Made by a program: the position numbers and the translations under genes. This document shows positions 9,369 through 18,220 of a stretch of 61,506 nt of DNA, piece after piece. This DNA comes from Vicingaceae bacterium (GTDB lineage Bacteria > Bacteroidota > Bacteroidia > Flavobacteriales_E > Vicingaceae). The stretch is taken from contig JAHYJH010000008.1 in NCBI GenBank assembly GCA_019429185.1, positions 1 to 61,506 of the forward strand. Reading direction: 5' to 3'. Every line of letters begins with the position of its first letter. Position 1 is the stretch's first letter. A model generated the notes under the pieces. That model was given only the letters and a program-made list of their open reading frames with translations, ran no database searches and was not told the origin of the DNA.

Positions 9369-9560
9369 ATGAATAAATTACCTAAAATAATATTAAACGA
9401 AACTCGTGAAGAGGTTGAAATTCCTGAATCAGGTAGTTTAGGACTTTTAGCCTTAGGAGCTGTTGGGATTAAAGCATGGAGAGAAGCTAGAGATAAAATT
9501 GCTACAGTCAGTAATGAAAAAAAAACAACTCCAAAAAAAAATAAAAAAGAAGTAAGGTAA
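9369..9560 (+). CDS. Small basic protein preceding the AlkP-TPR protein
   Basis: This 63-residue protein of unknown function has an acidic N-terminal third (ETREEVEIPESG), a short hydrophobic stretch (GSLGLLALGAVGIKAW, about 22-37) and a very basic tail (KKTTPKKNKKE). It ends four bases before the start of the large phosphodiesterase/sulfotransferase gene, and 39 bases separate it from gcvP. The tight spacing supports translation and a function linked to the downstream gene. The hydrophobic stretch is too short to call a firm membrane anchor. No family is recognised. Confidence 0.6.
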   Translation: MNKLPKIILNETREEVEIPESGSLGLLALGAVGIKAWREARDKIATVSNEKKTTPKKNKKEVR

Positions 9561-9564
9561 CATT

Positions 9565-12126
9565 ATGGGAAAAAGACTAGCAAAAAAAGTATTAGTTATT
9601 GGTTGGGATGCTGCAGACTGGAAGATAATAAAACCTTTAATGGATACAGGTAAAATGCCTACATTAAAAAAGTTTTTGGCAGAAGGAACTTGGGGTAATA
9701 TAGCAACACTTGACCCTCCTTTATCTCCTATGCTTTGGACATCAATAGCAACAGGAAAAAGAGCTGACCAACATGGAATACTTGGTTTTGTTGAACCATC
9801 TGCCGATAACAAGGGTGTTAAACCAGTAAGTTCAACTTCAAGAAAAGTTAAGGCAATATGGAATATATTGAACCAACAAGGAATGAAATCTAATGTTGTT
9901 GGATGGTGGCCAAGTCACCCAGCTGAACCAATTAATGGTGTGATGGTTTCAAATTTCTATCAACATTGTAGTGTAAAATATGGTGATGAATGGCCTCTTT
10001 TAAAAGGAGTTGTTCATCCTGAAAGATTACATGATGAAATGGCAAACCTTCGAGTGCATCCAGTTGAACTTACCATGGCTCATATCTTACCATTTGTGCC
10101 AAATGCTAGGAAAATTGATGTTGATAAAGATCAACGGCTGTTTGCGGTATCAAAAGTGCTTAGCCATTGTGCTAGTATTCATAATGCAGCTACTTATTTA
10201 ATGGAGGAAGAAGAATGGGATTTTATGGCAGTTTATCATGATGCCATAGATCATTTTAGCCATTTGGCAATGAAGTACCATCCACCTCAAATGAAGGGAT
10301 TGTCTGATGAAGATTATAAAAATTACAAACACGTTGTAACAGGAGGCTATCTTTTTCATGATATGATGTTAGAGCGAATGTTGAACCTTATTGATGATGA
10401 TACTACAGTGATGATAATATCAGATCATGGATTCCATTCAGATCATTTACGACCAACCTCATTACCCGATGAACCTGCAGCCCCAGCACACGAACATCGA
10501 CCTTATGGTATTTTTGCCATTAAAGGACCAAACATAAAAAAGGGAGAGCAAGTATTTGGAGCATCAATAATTGATGTAACACCCACTTTATTGGCACTAT
10601 ATGGATTACCGATAGGAAAAGACATGGAAGGAAAACCATTGGTAGAATGTTTTACTGAAAACCCATTTTTAGAGCATATTGAAAGTTGGGAAAAGGTAGA
10701 TGGAATCCATGGGATGCACGATGAAAATTTGCAGGAAGATAAGTGGGCAAACCAAGAAGCACTGGATCAATTAGTAGAATTAGGATATATTGAAAAACCT
10801 GATGAAAATCAAGCGAAAGCAGTTGAAAATGCGAAAAATGAATCCAAATTTTATTTAGCACGAAATTTAATAGATGGAAACAAAATTGATAAAGCCATAC
10901 CAATTTTAGAAGAACTTATCATTACAGATAAGAAAGCATTTCGTTTTTATGAAAAATTAGCTGTTTGCTACATGAATAAAAAAATGTTTAAAGAGTGTGA
11001 ACAGCTATTAATAGATGCACGAAAAAACATTGAAGTTGAAAAATTACCACCATTAGTCGATTTTTATGAGGCTGATTTATATGCAAGAACCAATAGATTA
11101 AATCTTGCATCTAAAAAGTTTACTGAATTAGAGCTTAAATTTCCCAAAAGTGCATCTATACAAATAGAATTAGCTAAAATCGAACATAGTAAACAAAATT
11201 GGAGTGAGGCAGAGATTTTTTATGCAAAAGCAATAGACATTGACCCAGGAAATTCAGTTGCAAGACATGGATTAGGATTATGTAAATTAAGACAGGAGAA
11301 GCCAGAGGAAGCTCTGATAGAATTTTTTAATGTTATTGAACATACTTATTTTTATCCACAGTGTCATTATCATATTGCTGAAGCATTGGTGCAATTAGAA
11401 AAATATTCAGAAGCAGCACAAGCATTTGAATTAACATTAACAATGGCTCCAAAAATGACTCGAGCAAGAAAATGGTTGATAGATATTTATGAGAATTATT
11501 TAAATGATAATGAAAAAGTATTATTCCATAAAGAAAAAGTGAAAGAAGCTAGTAAAGGAGATGTTGTTATTGTTTCTGGATTACCTCGGTCAGGCACTTC
11601 AATGATGATGCAAATGCTAACAAAAGGAGGTTTAAAAGCTCTTGTGGATGAAAATAGAGAGGCAGACAAAAATAACCCAAAAGGTTATTATGAATATGAG
11701 CCAGTTAAACGTTTAGCTAATGATAATTCATGGATGCATTTAGCTTCAGGAAAAGTAATTAAAGTAATTGCTCAACTTTTGCCATCGCTACCACCAAATT
11801 TTAATTATAAAATTATTTTCATGCAGCGAGAAATGGATGAAGTGCTTGTTTCTCAACAAATAATGTTGGGGAAAAAGAAAGAAAAAGCAGAAAAAACTTT
11901 TTCATTACCTCTAGCTGAAACATATAAAAAACAAATAGAAAAAACAAACACTTGGTTAGATAGTCAGCCAAATATTGATATTCTCCCCATTAATTATGCA
12001 GAAGTAATAAATCATCCACAAATAGAGGCTGAAAAAATAAATGCTTTTTTAGGAAATATATTATCTCAAGAAAAAATGGTGCAAGTTGTTGATTCAAATC
12101 TTTATAGAAGTAAAGTAAAAAAATAA
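9565..12126 (+). CDS. AlkP-superfamily phosphodiesterase-TPR-sulfotransferase fusion
   Basis: Three modules are visible in 853 residues. Residues 1-about 390 form an alkaline-phosphatase-superfamily (type I phosphodiesterase) domain: VIGWDAADW gives metal ligands, SPMLWTSIATG the nucleophile region, and HDAIDHFSH, ISDHGFHSDH and HEHRPYG the second metal set. Residues about 410-650 form TPR repeats (for example AEIFYAKAIDIDPGNSVARH). Residues about 668-853 form a sulfotransferase-like P-loop domain starting VSGLPRSGTSMMMQML, the 5'-phosphosulfate-binding loop. No signal peptide is seen, so it looks cytoplasmic. The enzyme could remodel or sulfate a surface polymer or lipid, but the substrate is unknown. 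Confidence 0.8.
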   Translation: MGKRLAKKVLVIGWDAADWKIIKPLMDTGKMPTLKKFLAEGTWGNIATLDPPLSPMLWTSIATGKRADQHGILGFVEPSADNKGVKPVSSTSRKVKAIWNILNQQGMKSNVVGWWPSHPAEPINGVMVSNFYQHCSVKYGDEWPLLKGVVHPERLHDEMANLRVHPVELTMAHILPFVPNARKIDVDKDQRLFAVSKVLSHCASIHNAATYLMEEEEWDFMAVYHDAIDHFSHLAMKYHPPQMKGLSDEDYKNYKHVVTGGYLFHDMMLERMLNLIDDDTTVMIISDHGFHSDHLRPTSLPDEPAAPAHEHRPYGIFAIKGPNIKKGEQVFGASIIDVTPTLLALYGLPIGKDMEGKPLVECFTENPFLEHIESWEKVDGIHGMHDENLQEDKWANQEALDQLVELGYIEKPDENQAKAVENAKNESKFYLARNLIDGNKIDKAIPILEELIITDKKAFRFYEKLAVCYMNKKMFKECEQLLIDARKNIEVEKLPPLVDFYEADLYARTNRLNLASKKFTELELKFPKSASIQIELAKIEHSKQNWSEAEIFYAKAIDIDPGNSVARHGLGLCKLRQEKPEEALIEFFNVIEHTYFYPQCHYHIAEALVQLEKYSEAAQAFELTLTMAPKMTRARKWLIDIYENYLNDNEKVLFHKEKVKEASKGDVVIVSGLPRSGTSMMMQMLTKGGLKALVDENREADKNNPKGYYEYEPVKRLANDNSWMHLASGKVIKVIAQLLPSLPPNFNYKIIFMQREMDEVLVSQQIMLGKKKEKAEKTFSLPLAETYKKQIEKTNTWLDSQPNIDILPINYAEVINHPQIEAEKINAFLGNILSQEKMVQVVDSNLYRSKVKK

Positions 12127-12160
12127 TTAATAATTTTTTTAATTATTGAATTAAATAAAT

Positions 12161-12168
12161 TATATTTG
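12161..12168 (+). promoter_or_regulatory. Promoter -7 box (TATATTTG)
   Basis: TATATTTG is 40 bases upstream of the ATG at 12209 in a very AT-rich leader. It gives the T9SS cargo gene its own transcript, separate from the sulfotransferase operon. Confidence 0.5.
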
Positions 12169-12208
12169 TGGTTATAAATTAATAGTTATTAATAATAAAC
12201 AAATACTT

Positions 12209-13072
12209 ATGAAAAAAACTAACTCTATTTTAGACAAAAAATTAATGAATTACATGTCTGCTTCAGCAGCTATTTTAGCTACAGGAGCATCAGCAACAGG
12301 ACAAATTATTTATACTGATGTAATTCCAGATCAAACGGTAACAGGTCAAAATCAAATCATTACTATTGATTTAAATAATGATATGACTGGTGATTTTATA
12401 GCAGCTGTTGTAGGTAATAGTCAGGTTAATGCGGCTGTAGCAGTTCCATTTGCAACAGGTTCAGCTTGTGCTGGTGGAAATCCTGATAACGAAATAATGG
12501 GTTCTGCACCAAGTGCATATAATTATGTTAAAAAATTAGCTAATGGAGCTGCAGTTGGAGCAACTGGTCCGTGGTTAGGCACAAATTGTGTGCAAGGAAC
12601 AATGGGTTTTTATGTTATTGGACAAGGTTCTCCATATAACGAAGAATGGAACGGAGGAGTTACTGATGGCTATATGGGATTGAAATTTAGTGTTGGCGGT
12701 AACATTCACTATGGATGGGCTCGTTTTGATGTTTCTGCAGATCAATTAACATTAACTTTAAAAGATTACGCATATAATGCAACTCCAAACACACCTATTA
12801 ATGCTGGTGATATGGGAACAAGTTCTGTATCAGAAAATATTGCTAATCAAGTTTCTCTTTTTAACTATAACAACACATTGAAGTTGACAACAGATGCTAA
12901 ATTAACAAATGGTGTAATGCAAATTATGAATGCTGCTGGTCAGTTGGTAAAAGAAATCAAAGTGGTTTCAGGAACTCAAGAATATCTTTTAGATGATATG
13001 GCTGCTGGTTTGTATGTTGTAAATGTAACATACGATCAAGGAGTTTTAACAGAAAAAATTAACATTAGATAA
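12209..13072 (+). CDS. Secreted protein with T9SS sorting domain
   Basis: This 287-residue exported protein has an N-terminal signal region ending near SATGQ (about residue 30) and a C-terminal type A-like sorting domain (residues about 205-287) ending GLYVVNVTYDQGVLTEKINI. The middle section (GYMGLKFSVGGNIHYGWARF) matches a beta-sandwich pattern seen in many Bacteroidota surface proteins. Two cysteines (SACAGGNP, TNCVQG) could form a disulfide. The T9SS system would move it across the outer membrane and attach or release it. Function beyond that is unknown. Transcription probably ends at the hairpin at 13091. Confidence 0.75.
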   Translation: MKKTNSILDKKLMNYMSASAAILATGASATGQIIYTDVIPDQTVTGQNQIITIDLNNDMTGDFIAAVVGNSQVNAAVAVPFATGSACAGGNPDNEIMGSAPSAYNYVKKLANGAAVGATGPWLGTNCVQGTMGFYVIGQGSPYNEEWNGGVTDGYMGLKFSVGGNIHYGWARFDVSADQLTLTLKDYAYNATPNTPINAGDMGTSSVSENIANQVSLFNYNNTLKLTTDAKLTNGVMQIMNAAGQLVKEIKVVSGTQEYLLDDMAAGLYVVNVTYDQGVLTEKINIR

Positions 13073-13090
13073 TTTCTAAAATTAATTTAT

Positions 13091-13128
13091 AAAAAAAGCT
13101 GTTCTGATTTTTTAGAACAGCTTTTTTA
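13091..13128. terminator. Bidirectional rho-independent terminator
   Basis: AAGCTGTTCT pairs with AGAACAGCTT around an 8-base loop, with A-tract before and T-tract after. It serves the plus-strand T9SS gene ending at 13072. Its T-tract overlaps the stop codon of the convergent lipoprotein gene (13126), so it can end both. Confidence 0.9.
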
Positions 13129-14049
13129 TTTTATCCACTCAAAATAAGTTACTTCTTCAGCAACTTTAAATTCTTTTTTGTTTAACAAGTTATAGACAAA
13201 TACATCATAAATCCAGACATCTTCTTCAGACAATCTTTTATTTCGAGCAATCATAATTTTATCATCATTTTTAGAATACTTCGGAAACAAATTATTCTTT
13301 CCACTTAAGAGATGATTCTGAGTTTTATTTTCAATATCAAACTCATAAATACCTTCTAAATCAGAAATTAAATTTGGATTAAATTGTACAATAATTTTTT
13401 TTTGATTGTTAGATAGTTGAGGGTTAATATATCCCCCAATAATTCTCTGTCCTTTAGTATTTTCGTTTTCAATAACTAATTCTTCCTTTCCATTTTCTTT
13501 TAAGTAAATATTTCCTTTTCTACTAATAACCTCTTTAGAGGTAATTGTATTGTTTTTTAATACCAAAGACCACTCATTACAATGAACTATTTTTTTTTCA
13601 ACATTAAATGTATCACAAGGAACTAAAGTGTCATTTATGAAATTAATATTCCCACTATTGGAAAATTGAGTAATAGTTATATTAAAATGATACTCTTTTT
13701 GCTTAATTAAAAAGGTCTTGAACTTCCAAAATTCCTTGTTATTTTTATTAAGGTAATAGAAGTTGAATTGATTTTCGTTAGAATTTTCAGATGTTGTTTT
13801 TTCACCAAAAATTACATCTTTCTCGTTAAAATTAGATTTAACTCTATAAGGAAGAAATAAATTATTTCGTTCAAGCAATAGATCACTGTTTCGAGTTGTT
13901 AAATCAAAAGTATAAACACCTGAAGAAGTGGTATATAAAATTTGTTCACCATTATTAATTAAAGGATTATTATTTTTCAATAGATTACAACTATTTAAAA
14001 AAATAAAAATTAATAATAAGGCATTCCACTTTAAGGGCAATAGTCTCAT
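13126..14049 (-). CDS. Putative lipoprotein with beta-propeller-like repeats
   Basis: This 307-residue protein has a lipoprotein signal: a hydrophobic run (NALLLIFIFLNSC, lipobox LNSC with Cys at 21). The mature part has strands that read like a TolB/WD40-type propeller, with repeats of the form GEQILYTTSSGVYTFDLTTRN, GIYEFDIENKTQNHLLSG and VWIYDVFVYNLLNKKEFKV. Such proteins sit in the periplasm or at the outer membrane; no enzyme motif is seen. The gene stands alone, convergent with the upstream T9SS gene and divergent from the T9SS pair that follows. Specific role unknown. Confidence 0.6.
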   Translation of the reverse strand: MRLLPLKWNALLLIFIFLNSCNLLKNNNPLINNGEQILYTTSSGVYTFDLTTRNSDLLLERNNLFLPYRVKSNFNEKDVIFGEKTTSENSNENQFNFYYLNKNNKEFWKFKTFLIKQKEYHFNITITQFSNSGNINFINDTLVPCDTFNVEKKIVHCNEWSLVLKNNTITSKEVISRKGNIYLKENGKEELVIENENTKGQRIIGGYINPQLSNNQKKIIVQFNPNLISDLEGIYEFDIENKTQNHLLSGKNNLFPKYSKNDDKIMIARNKRLSEEDVWIYDVFVYNLLNKKEFKVAEEVTYFEWIK

Positions 14050-14155
14050 GAGAGAATGTTTAGGATATAAATAAAAGGTTTACAAATATGATTAAGTGAA
14101 TGAATATTGCAAAACTAATTTTTTTACTTTTTATAATCGATAAATTTTAATATTA

Positions 14156-14187
14156 TTGGTAGAGTTAAAAATTAATGATTAAATTTG
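14156..14187 (+). promoter_or_regulatory. Bacteroidota-type promoter (TTG-N21-TAAATTTG)
   Basis: TTG at 14156-14158 and TAAATTTG at 14180-14187 are separated by 21 bases, matching both the -33 and -7 elements. The start codon at 14220 follows 32 bases later. Confidence 0.65.
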
Positions 14188-14219
14188 AACCTTAATTTAA
14201 AAACCAAAAATAAAAAACT

Positions 14220-16001
14220 ATGAAAAAAATTTACTTATGTGCAGTTGCACTATCAATTGGATCGTTGTCTTTTGGGCAAACTGCTGTTAAAAAAGCACAT
14301 CCATTAAAACAACAAAATGAAAGTTACATTAAATCTGTTACAAATATTAATCACTCTAAAGGAGCAACTCTTTGGTCTAATGATTTTAGTAATCCTTCCG
14401 ATTGGATAATTGGTAATTTAGCTGGTAATTCAGATGACTGGGTTGTTGGAACAGGTGTTCCTACAGGTGCATTTGCTATTAACGGTATTGCTTCAACTAG
14501 TGCAGCAAACGGTTTTGCATTATACGATTCTGATTTAATGTGTTCTGGTAATCAAAATGCATATATACAGATAGCTACACCTATTAACTTACTTGGTAAT
14601 GCTAATGTATCAATAGAGTTTGAACAATATTATAGAAAATTTCAAGATTCAACATTTGTTGAAGTAAGTAACAATGGAGGAACAACTTGGACTCGTTTCA
14701 GAATCAATAATGTTGCTGTAAATGCATTTAGTGGTGGATCTGCAGCAGTAAATCCTGATATAGTAAATGTAAATATTTCTTCTGTTGCAGGAAATCAAGC
14801 AGCTGTATTGTTTAGATTCAAATATGAAGGAGGTTGTGATTATGCTTGGATGGTTGATGATGTTAAAATTACAGAAACTGATGACAATGATTTAGTTGCA
14901 AAAAATGCTTGGTACGGATTCAATACCATTCCTTATTCTAGAGTTCCTATGAATCAAATTCAAGCTGTAGATTTTTCTATGGAAGTGGATAATGTTGGTG
15001 CGTTGGCTCAATCTCAAACTCAACTAACTGTAGATGTAAATAGTGGAACTTTTACTGCTACAAGTGCTGCAGTTACTGTACCTGTTGGTGGAAGTGATAG
15101 TTTGTTCTTAACTACTCAATACACTCCTGCTACTGCTGTTGGAGCTCATAATATTACCATGACTGTTGCTTCTTCTGCTACAGATGCTTCTCCTTCTAAT
15201 AATACAATAACACCTCCTCCTTTTGAAATTACAACTGATAAATATGCTATGGATGATTTTACGTTGGCAGGAAATGGTGGTGGACTTAGTCCTTCTAATG
15301 GAGCTGAATTTGAAGCTGGTAATTATTTTGAAATAGTAAACACAACTATCGCTACAGGCATTGAGGTTATTGTTGGTACTACAACTGCTGCAGGAACTAC
15401 AATGGATTTAGTGCTTTATGAAGATGATGGTACAGCTCTTGTAGAAGTAGATAGAAGTGCTTTTTATACAACAACTTTAGCTGACCAAGGAAATTCTGTG
15501 GTTTTACCTTTACCTACAACACCAACTGTTACTGCAGGAACATTTTATTTTGCAGCTGTTCATGCTTACACAAATTTTGTTTATGGCGTTAGTGGAACCT
15601 CTCCTGATAATACATCTCCTTCAGGTCCTGTAAGTTTAATTTTCTATCCAAACATGACTAATCCAACAACAAATGAAAATTATTATACAACTGCAACTCC
15701 TATGGTTCGATTAATTGTAAACAGTGCAATTGGAGTTAAAGAATTATCAAGTAACACTATGTTCACTGTGTTTCCAAATCCAAGTAATGGGATTTTTAAC
15801 ATTGATTTAGATGCAAAATCTACAGAAGTGGTTAACTTAACTGTTACTAATATTGTTGGACAAACAGTTTTAACTAAAAAAGTTACTGTTTCAGGCCAAA
15901 CAAAAGAAACTATTTCTTTAGCTGATTTTGATAAAGGAATTTATTTCTTAACTATTGATAACAGCAATGAAAAACAAACAGTTAAATTGATTGTTGAGTA
16001 A
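14220..16001 (+). CDS. T9SS-secreted surface protein, paralogue 1
   Basis: This 593-residue exported protein starts with MKKIYLCAVALSIGSLSFGQ, a signal peptide cleaved after about residue 19. The N-terminal half (40-220) has a jelly-roll/MAM-like pattern with aromatic motifs (FEQYYRKF, GGCDYAWMVDDVKI). A CARDB-like or Ig-like stretch follows. The last 80 residues form a type A T9SS sorting domain (FTVFPNPSNGIFNI...FDKGIYFLTID...VKLIV). It has no catalytic motif and is probably an adhesin or matrix protein. It forms a tandem pair with the next gene, with near-identical signal and sorting domains. It has its own promoter (14156) and terminator (16045). Confidence 0.75.
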   Translation: MKKIYLCAVALSIGSLSFGQTAVKKAHPLKQQNESYIKSVTNINHSKGATLWSNDFSNPSDWIIGNLAGNSDDWVVGTGVPTGAFAINGIASTSAANGFALYDSDLMCSGNQNAYIQIATPINLLGNANVSIEFEQYYRKFQDSTFVEVSNNGGTTWTRFRINNVAVNAFSGGSAAVNPDIVNVNISSVAGNQAAVLFRFKYEGGCDYAWMVDDVKITETDDNDLVAKNAWYGFNTIPYSRVPMNQIQAVDFSMEVDNVGALAQSQTQLTVDVNSGTFTATSAAVTVPVGGSDSLFLTTQYTPATAVGAHNITMTVASSATDASPSNNTITPPPFEITTDKYAMDDFTLAGNGGGLSPSNGAEFEAGNYFEIVNTTIATGIEVIVGTTTAAGTTMDLVLYEDDGTALVEVDRSAFYTTTLADQGNSVVLPLPTTPTVTAGTFYFAAVHAYTNFVYGVSGTSPDNTSPSGPVSLIFYPNMTNPTTNENYYTTATPMVRLIVNSAIGVKELSSNTMFTVFPNPSNGIFNIDLDAKSTEVVNLTVTNIVGQTVLTKKVTVSGQTKETISLADFDKGIYFLTIDNSNEKQTVKLIVE

Positions 16002-16044
16002 TTTTAACAAATCTAAAAAGATACGTTAAAATACAAATTTTCTT

Positions 16045-16085
16045 AAAAAAGAACACCTGAATTTTATTCGGGTGTTCTTTTTTTG
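16045..16085 (+). terminator. Rho-independent terminator after paralogue 1
   Basis: AAAGAACACC pairs with GGTGTTCTTT around a TGAATTTTATTC-type loop, followed by a T-run. The T-run runs directly into the promoter box of the next gene. Confidence 0.9.
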
Positions 16086-16093
16086 TATATTTG
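16086..16093 (+). promoter_or_regulatory. Promoter -7 box (TATATTTG) for paralogue 2
   Basis: TATATTTG starts right at the end of the upstream terminator, 33 bases before the ATG at 16127. No TTG lies at the expected -33 position, which falls within the terminator loop. Confidence 0.5.
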
Positions 16094-16126
16094 TTAACTA
16101 ATTAATAATTTATAAAATAAAAAACT

Positions 16127-18010
16127 ATGAAAAAAATTTACTTATGTGCTATGGCACTTTCTGTAGGTTCTTTTGCTATTGCACAAAGCAATCAACAGAA
16201 AACGTTTAGCGATGCTAAGCTAGAGATTTATAACCCTGCTAAAGATGTAGGGGTTAAATCAAACAACATTATTAATAAAGCTGCAGGTGATACCATTTGG
16301 TCGGAAGATTTTACTGGAGGAATACCAGTTGGTTGGACAACTGGTGGAGCTGATGGGGCAAATTGGGTTATTAATGCAGCAGCGATAAGTGCTACTTTTA
16401 CCAACACAGGAGCTATTGCTTCAACAAGTGGTGGAAATCACATGTTGTTTTTTGGAGAAACTATTACTCCTATTGCAGATAGAGATGCTTACTTCCAAAC
16501 AGCAGCTATCGCTTTAACAGGACAATCAGATGTTTCTGTAGTTTTTCAACAAAAATTCAGATTATGTTGTGCCTCAGCAGCAGCATTAAATTTAGTAGTA
16601 AGTACAGATCCTACTTTTGCTACAAATGTACAAACATTTGATGCTCGTGGTGGTGTTGCTATCAACGCTATGTCGGCTGATCCTTTTGTAAAACACATTA
16701 ATATCTCTGCTATTGCTGGTGGTGTTACTGGTAATATTTATTTGCGTTTTCATTGGGCTTCAGGTGCATCTCACTATTTTTGGATGGTTGATGATATTGC
16801 AGTTATTGAAACTCCATTAATGGATTTAGTAGCTTCCAATGCTTATTATGGTTCTGCTCAAGGAGAAGTTCCTTATACAAGAATTCCAGTTGCTCAAAAC
16901 CAACCAATTAATTTTTCTATTGAGGTTGTAAATCAAGGTGCTGCTACACAAACAGGAACTATAATGACTGCGAATATTAATGGTGGTACTGCATTTGCTG
17001 GAACAAGCACTCCTGTTGCTTTAGCACCAGCTGCCACAGATAGTTTATTTCCAACTACTTCTTTTACACCTCCAACAACTCTTGGCATTCCTTACAATAC
17101 TTCATTGGAACTTTCTTCAAATACAGGTCATACCGACTTTTTACCTAGCGACAATACTATGAGTTTTCCTCCATTTGAAATTTCTCAATACATTTATGCT
17201 GCGGATGATTTTGGTCCACTACAAGATTTTGGAACTACCAATACAATTGGAAACGGTGGAGGTCCAAGACCTGCACCTTCTACATCTGTAGAATTTGAAG
17301 CAGGTAATTACTTTGATGTTGTATCAACTCAACCATTGTATGCTATTGATGTTGTTGTTGGTAATAGTACTACAGGTACAAACCCAATAAACATTGTTGG
17401 AGCTACTATTGATGCTGTATTGTATGGTTTTGATGCTAACGGTGATTTTGTTGAACTTGACAGATCTAATTTTTATACAGTTACTAATAGTGATTTACGT
17501 AACCTAGTAAAATTAGAATTACCAAACACGCCAACTGTAACTGCAGGTGAATTTTATTTTGTAGCAGTTCATGCGTTGAATCCATTTTTCTATGGAACCA
17601 GTGGATCTTCTCCTGGAAACGGAACAAGAAGTGGTGCAACAAGTTTGATTTTTTATCCAACTATGGCAAATCCAAATACAGGAGAAGCTTTCTTTACAAC
17701 TTCAACTCCAATGGTAAGAATGAATTTCGATCCAGGTAGTTCTGTTAATGAATTATCTAACAACACTACTTTCTCTGTGTTTCCAAATCCAAGTAATGGA
17801 ATTTTTAACATTAGTTTAGATGCAAAATCTACAGAAGTAGTTAATTTAACTGTTACTAATATTGTTGGACAAACAGTTTTAACAAATAGAGTTACTGTTT
17901 CAGGTCAAACAAAAGAAACAATTTCTTTAGCTGATTTTGATAAAGGAATTTATTTCTTAACTATTGATAACAACAATGAAAAACAAACTGTTAAATTGAT
18001 TGTTGAGTAA
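16127..18010 (+). CDS. T9SS-secreted surface protein, paralogue 2
   Basis: This 627-residue paralogue of the preceding protein has the same architecture. The signal peptide is MKKIYLCAMALSVGSFAIAQ. It continues through a jelly-roll-like N-terminal domain (FRLCCASAAAL, FHWASGASHYFWMVDDIAVI), a CARDB/Ig-like middle (EVVNQGAATQTGTIM) and a type A sorting domain. The last ~85 residues differ from paralogue 1 at only about ten positions, while the N-terminal domains are clearly diverged. A double cysteine (CC) near residue 145 is specific to this copy. It is likely exported by T9SS; the ligand is unknown. Confidence 0.75.
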   Translation: MKKIYLCAMALSVGSFAIAQSNQQKTFSDAKLEIYNPAKDVGVKSNNIINKAAGDTIWSEDFTGGIPVGWTTGGADGANWVINAAAISATFTNTGAIASTSGGNHMLFFGETITPIADRDAYFQTAAIALTGQSDVSVVFQQKFRLCCASAAALNLVVSTDPTFATNVQTFDARGGVAINAMSADPFVKHINISAIAGGVTGNIYLRFHWASGASHYFWMVDDIAVIETPLMDLVASNAYYGSAQGEVPYTRIPVAQNQPINFSIEVVNQGAATQTGTIMTANINGGTAFAGTSTPVALAPAATDSLFPTTSFTPPTTLGIPYNTSLELSSNTGHTDFLPSDNTMSFPPFEISQYIYAADDFGPLQDFGTTNTIGNGGGPRPAPSTSVEFEAGNYFDVVSTQPLYAIDVVVGNSTTGTNPINIVGATIDAVLYGFDANGDFVELDRSNFYTVTNSDLRNLVKLELPNTPTVTAGEFYFVAVHALNPFFYGTSGSSPGNGTRSGATSLIFYPTMANPNTGEAFFTTSTPMVRMNFDPGSSVNELSNNTTFSVFPNPSNGIFNISLDAKSTEVVNLTVTNIVGQTVLTNRVTVSGQTKETISLADFDKGIYFLTIDNNNEKQTVKLIVE

Positions 18011-18049
18011 TTTTAAGTTAGAATAATATTAAAAATTAATCGAATAAGA

Positions 18050-18078
18050 AGCCGCCTCATCACTGAGGCGGTTTTTTT
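18050..18078 (+). terminator. Rho-independent terminator after paralogue 2
   Basis: CCGCCTCA pairs with TGAGGCGG around a short loop and is followed by seven T residues, an unusually GC-rich stem for this region. Confidence 0.92.
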
Positions 18079-18085
18079 ATTTAAT

Positions 18086-18166
18086 TTATTGTTTAACCCA
18101 TCCTGAATAATCTTCTTGAATTTTGTTGAAAGTGTGCATCATTTTTTTACCAAAATTTCCCAAAAC
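18086..18166 (-). pseudogene. Possible C-terminal gene remnant
   Basis: On the minus strand a 26-codon frame ends in TAA at 18086 and reads protein-like (NFGKKMMHTFNKIQEDYSGW), but an in-frame TAG lies just upstream and no larger frame precedes it. It may be the decayed end of a lost gene or chance. It is reported because composition and amino-acid pattern look coding-like in an otherwise empty 210-bp gap. Confidence 0.25.
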
Positions 18167-18184
18167 CTATGTGTGTTGAGTATA
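18167..18184 (+). repeat. 18-mer shared with the recN promoter region
   Basis: CTATGTGTGTTGAGTATA is found exactly here and again at 24382-24399. Both copies are followed by a TAnnTTTG box and then a start codon. Confidence 0.7.
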
Positions 18185-18190
18185 AAAACC

Positions 18191-18198
18191 TATATTTG
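18191..18198 (+). promoter_or_regulatory. Promoter -7 box (TATATTTG)
   Basis: TATATTTG sits 30 bases before the ATG at 18221 and seven bases after the shared 18-mer. Confidence 0.5.
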
Positions 18199-18220
18199 AA
18201 CCACTTTTTTATAGATTTAA

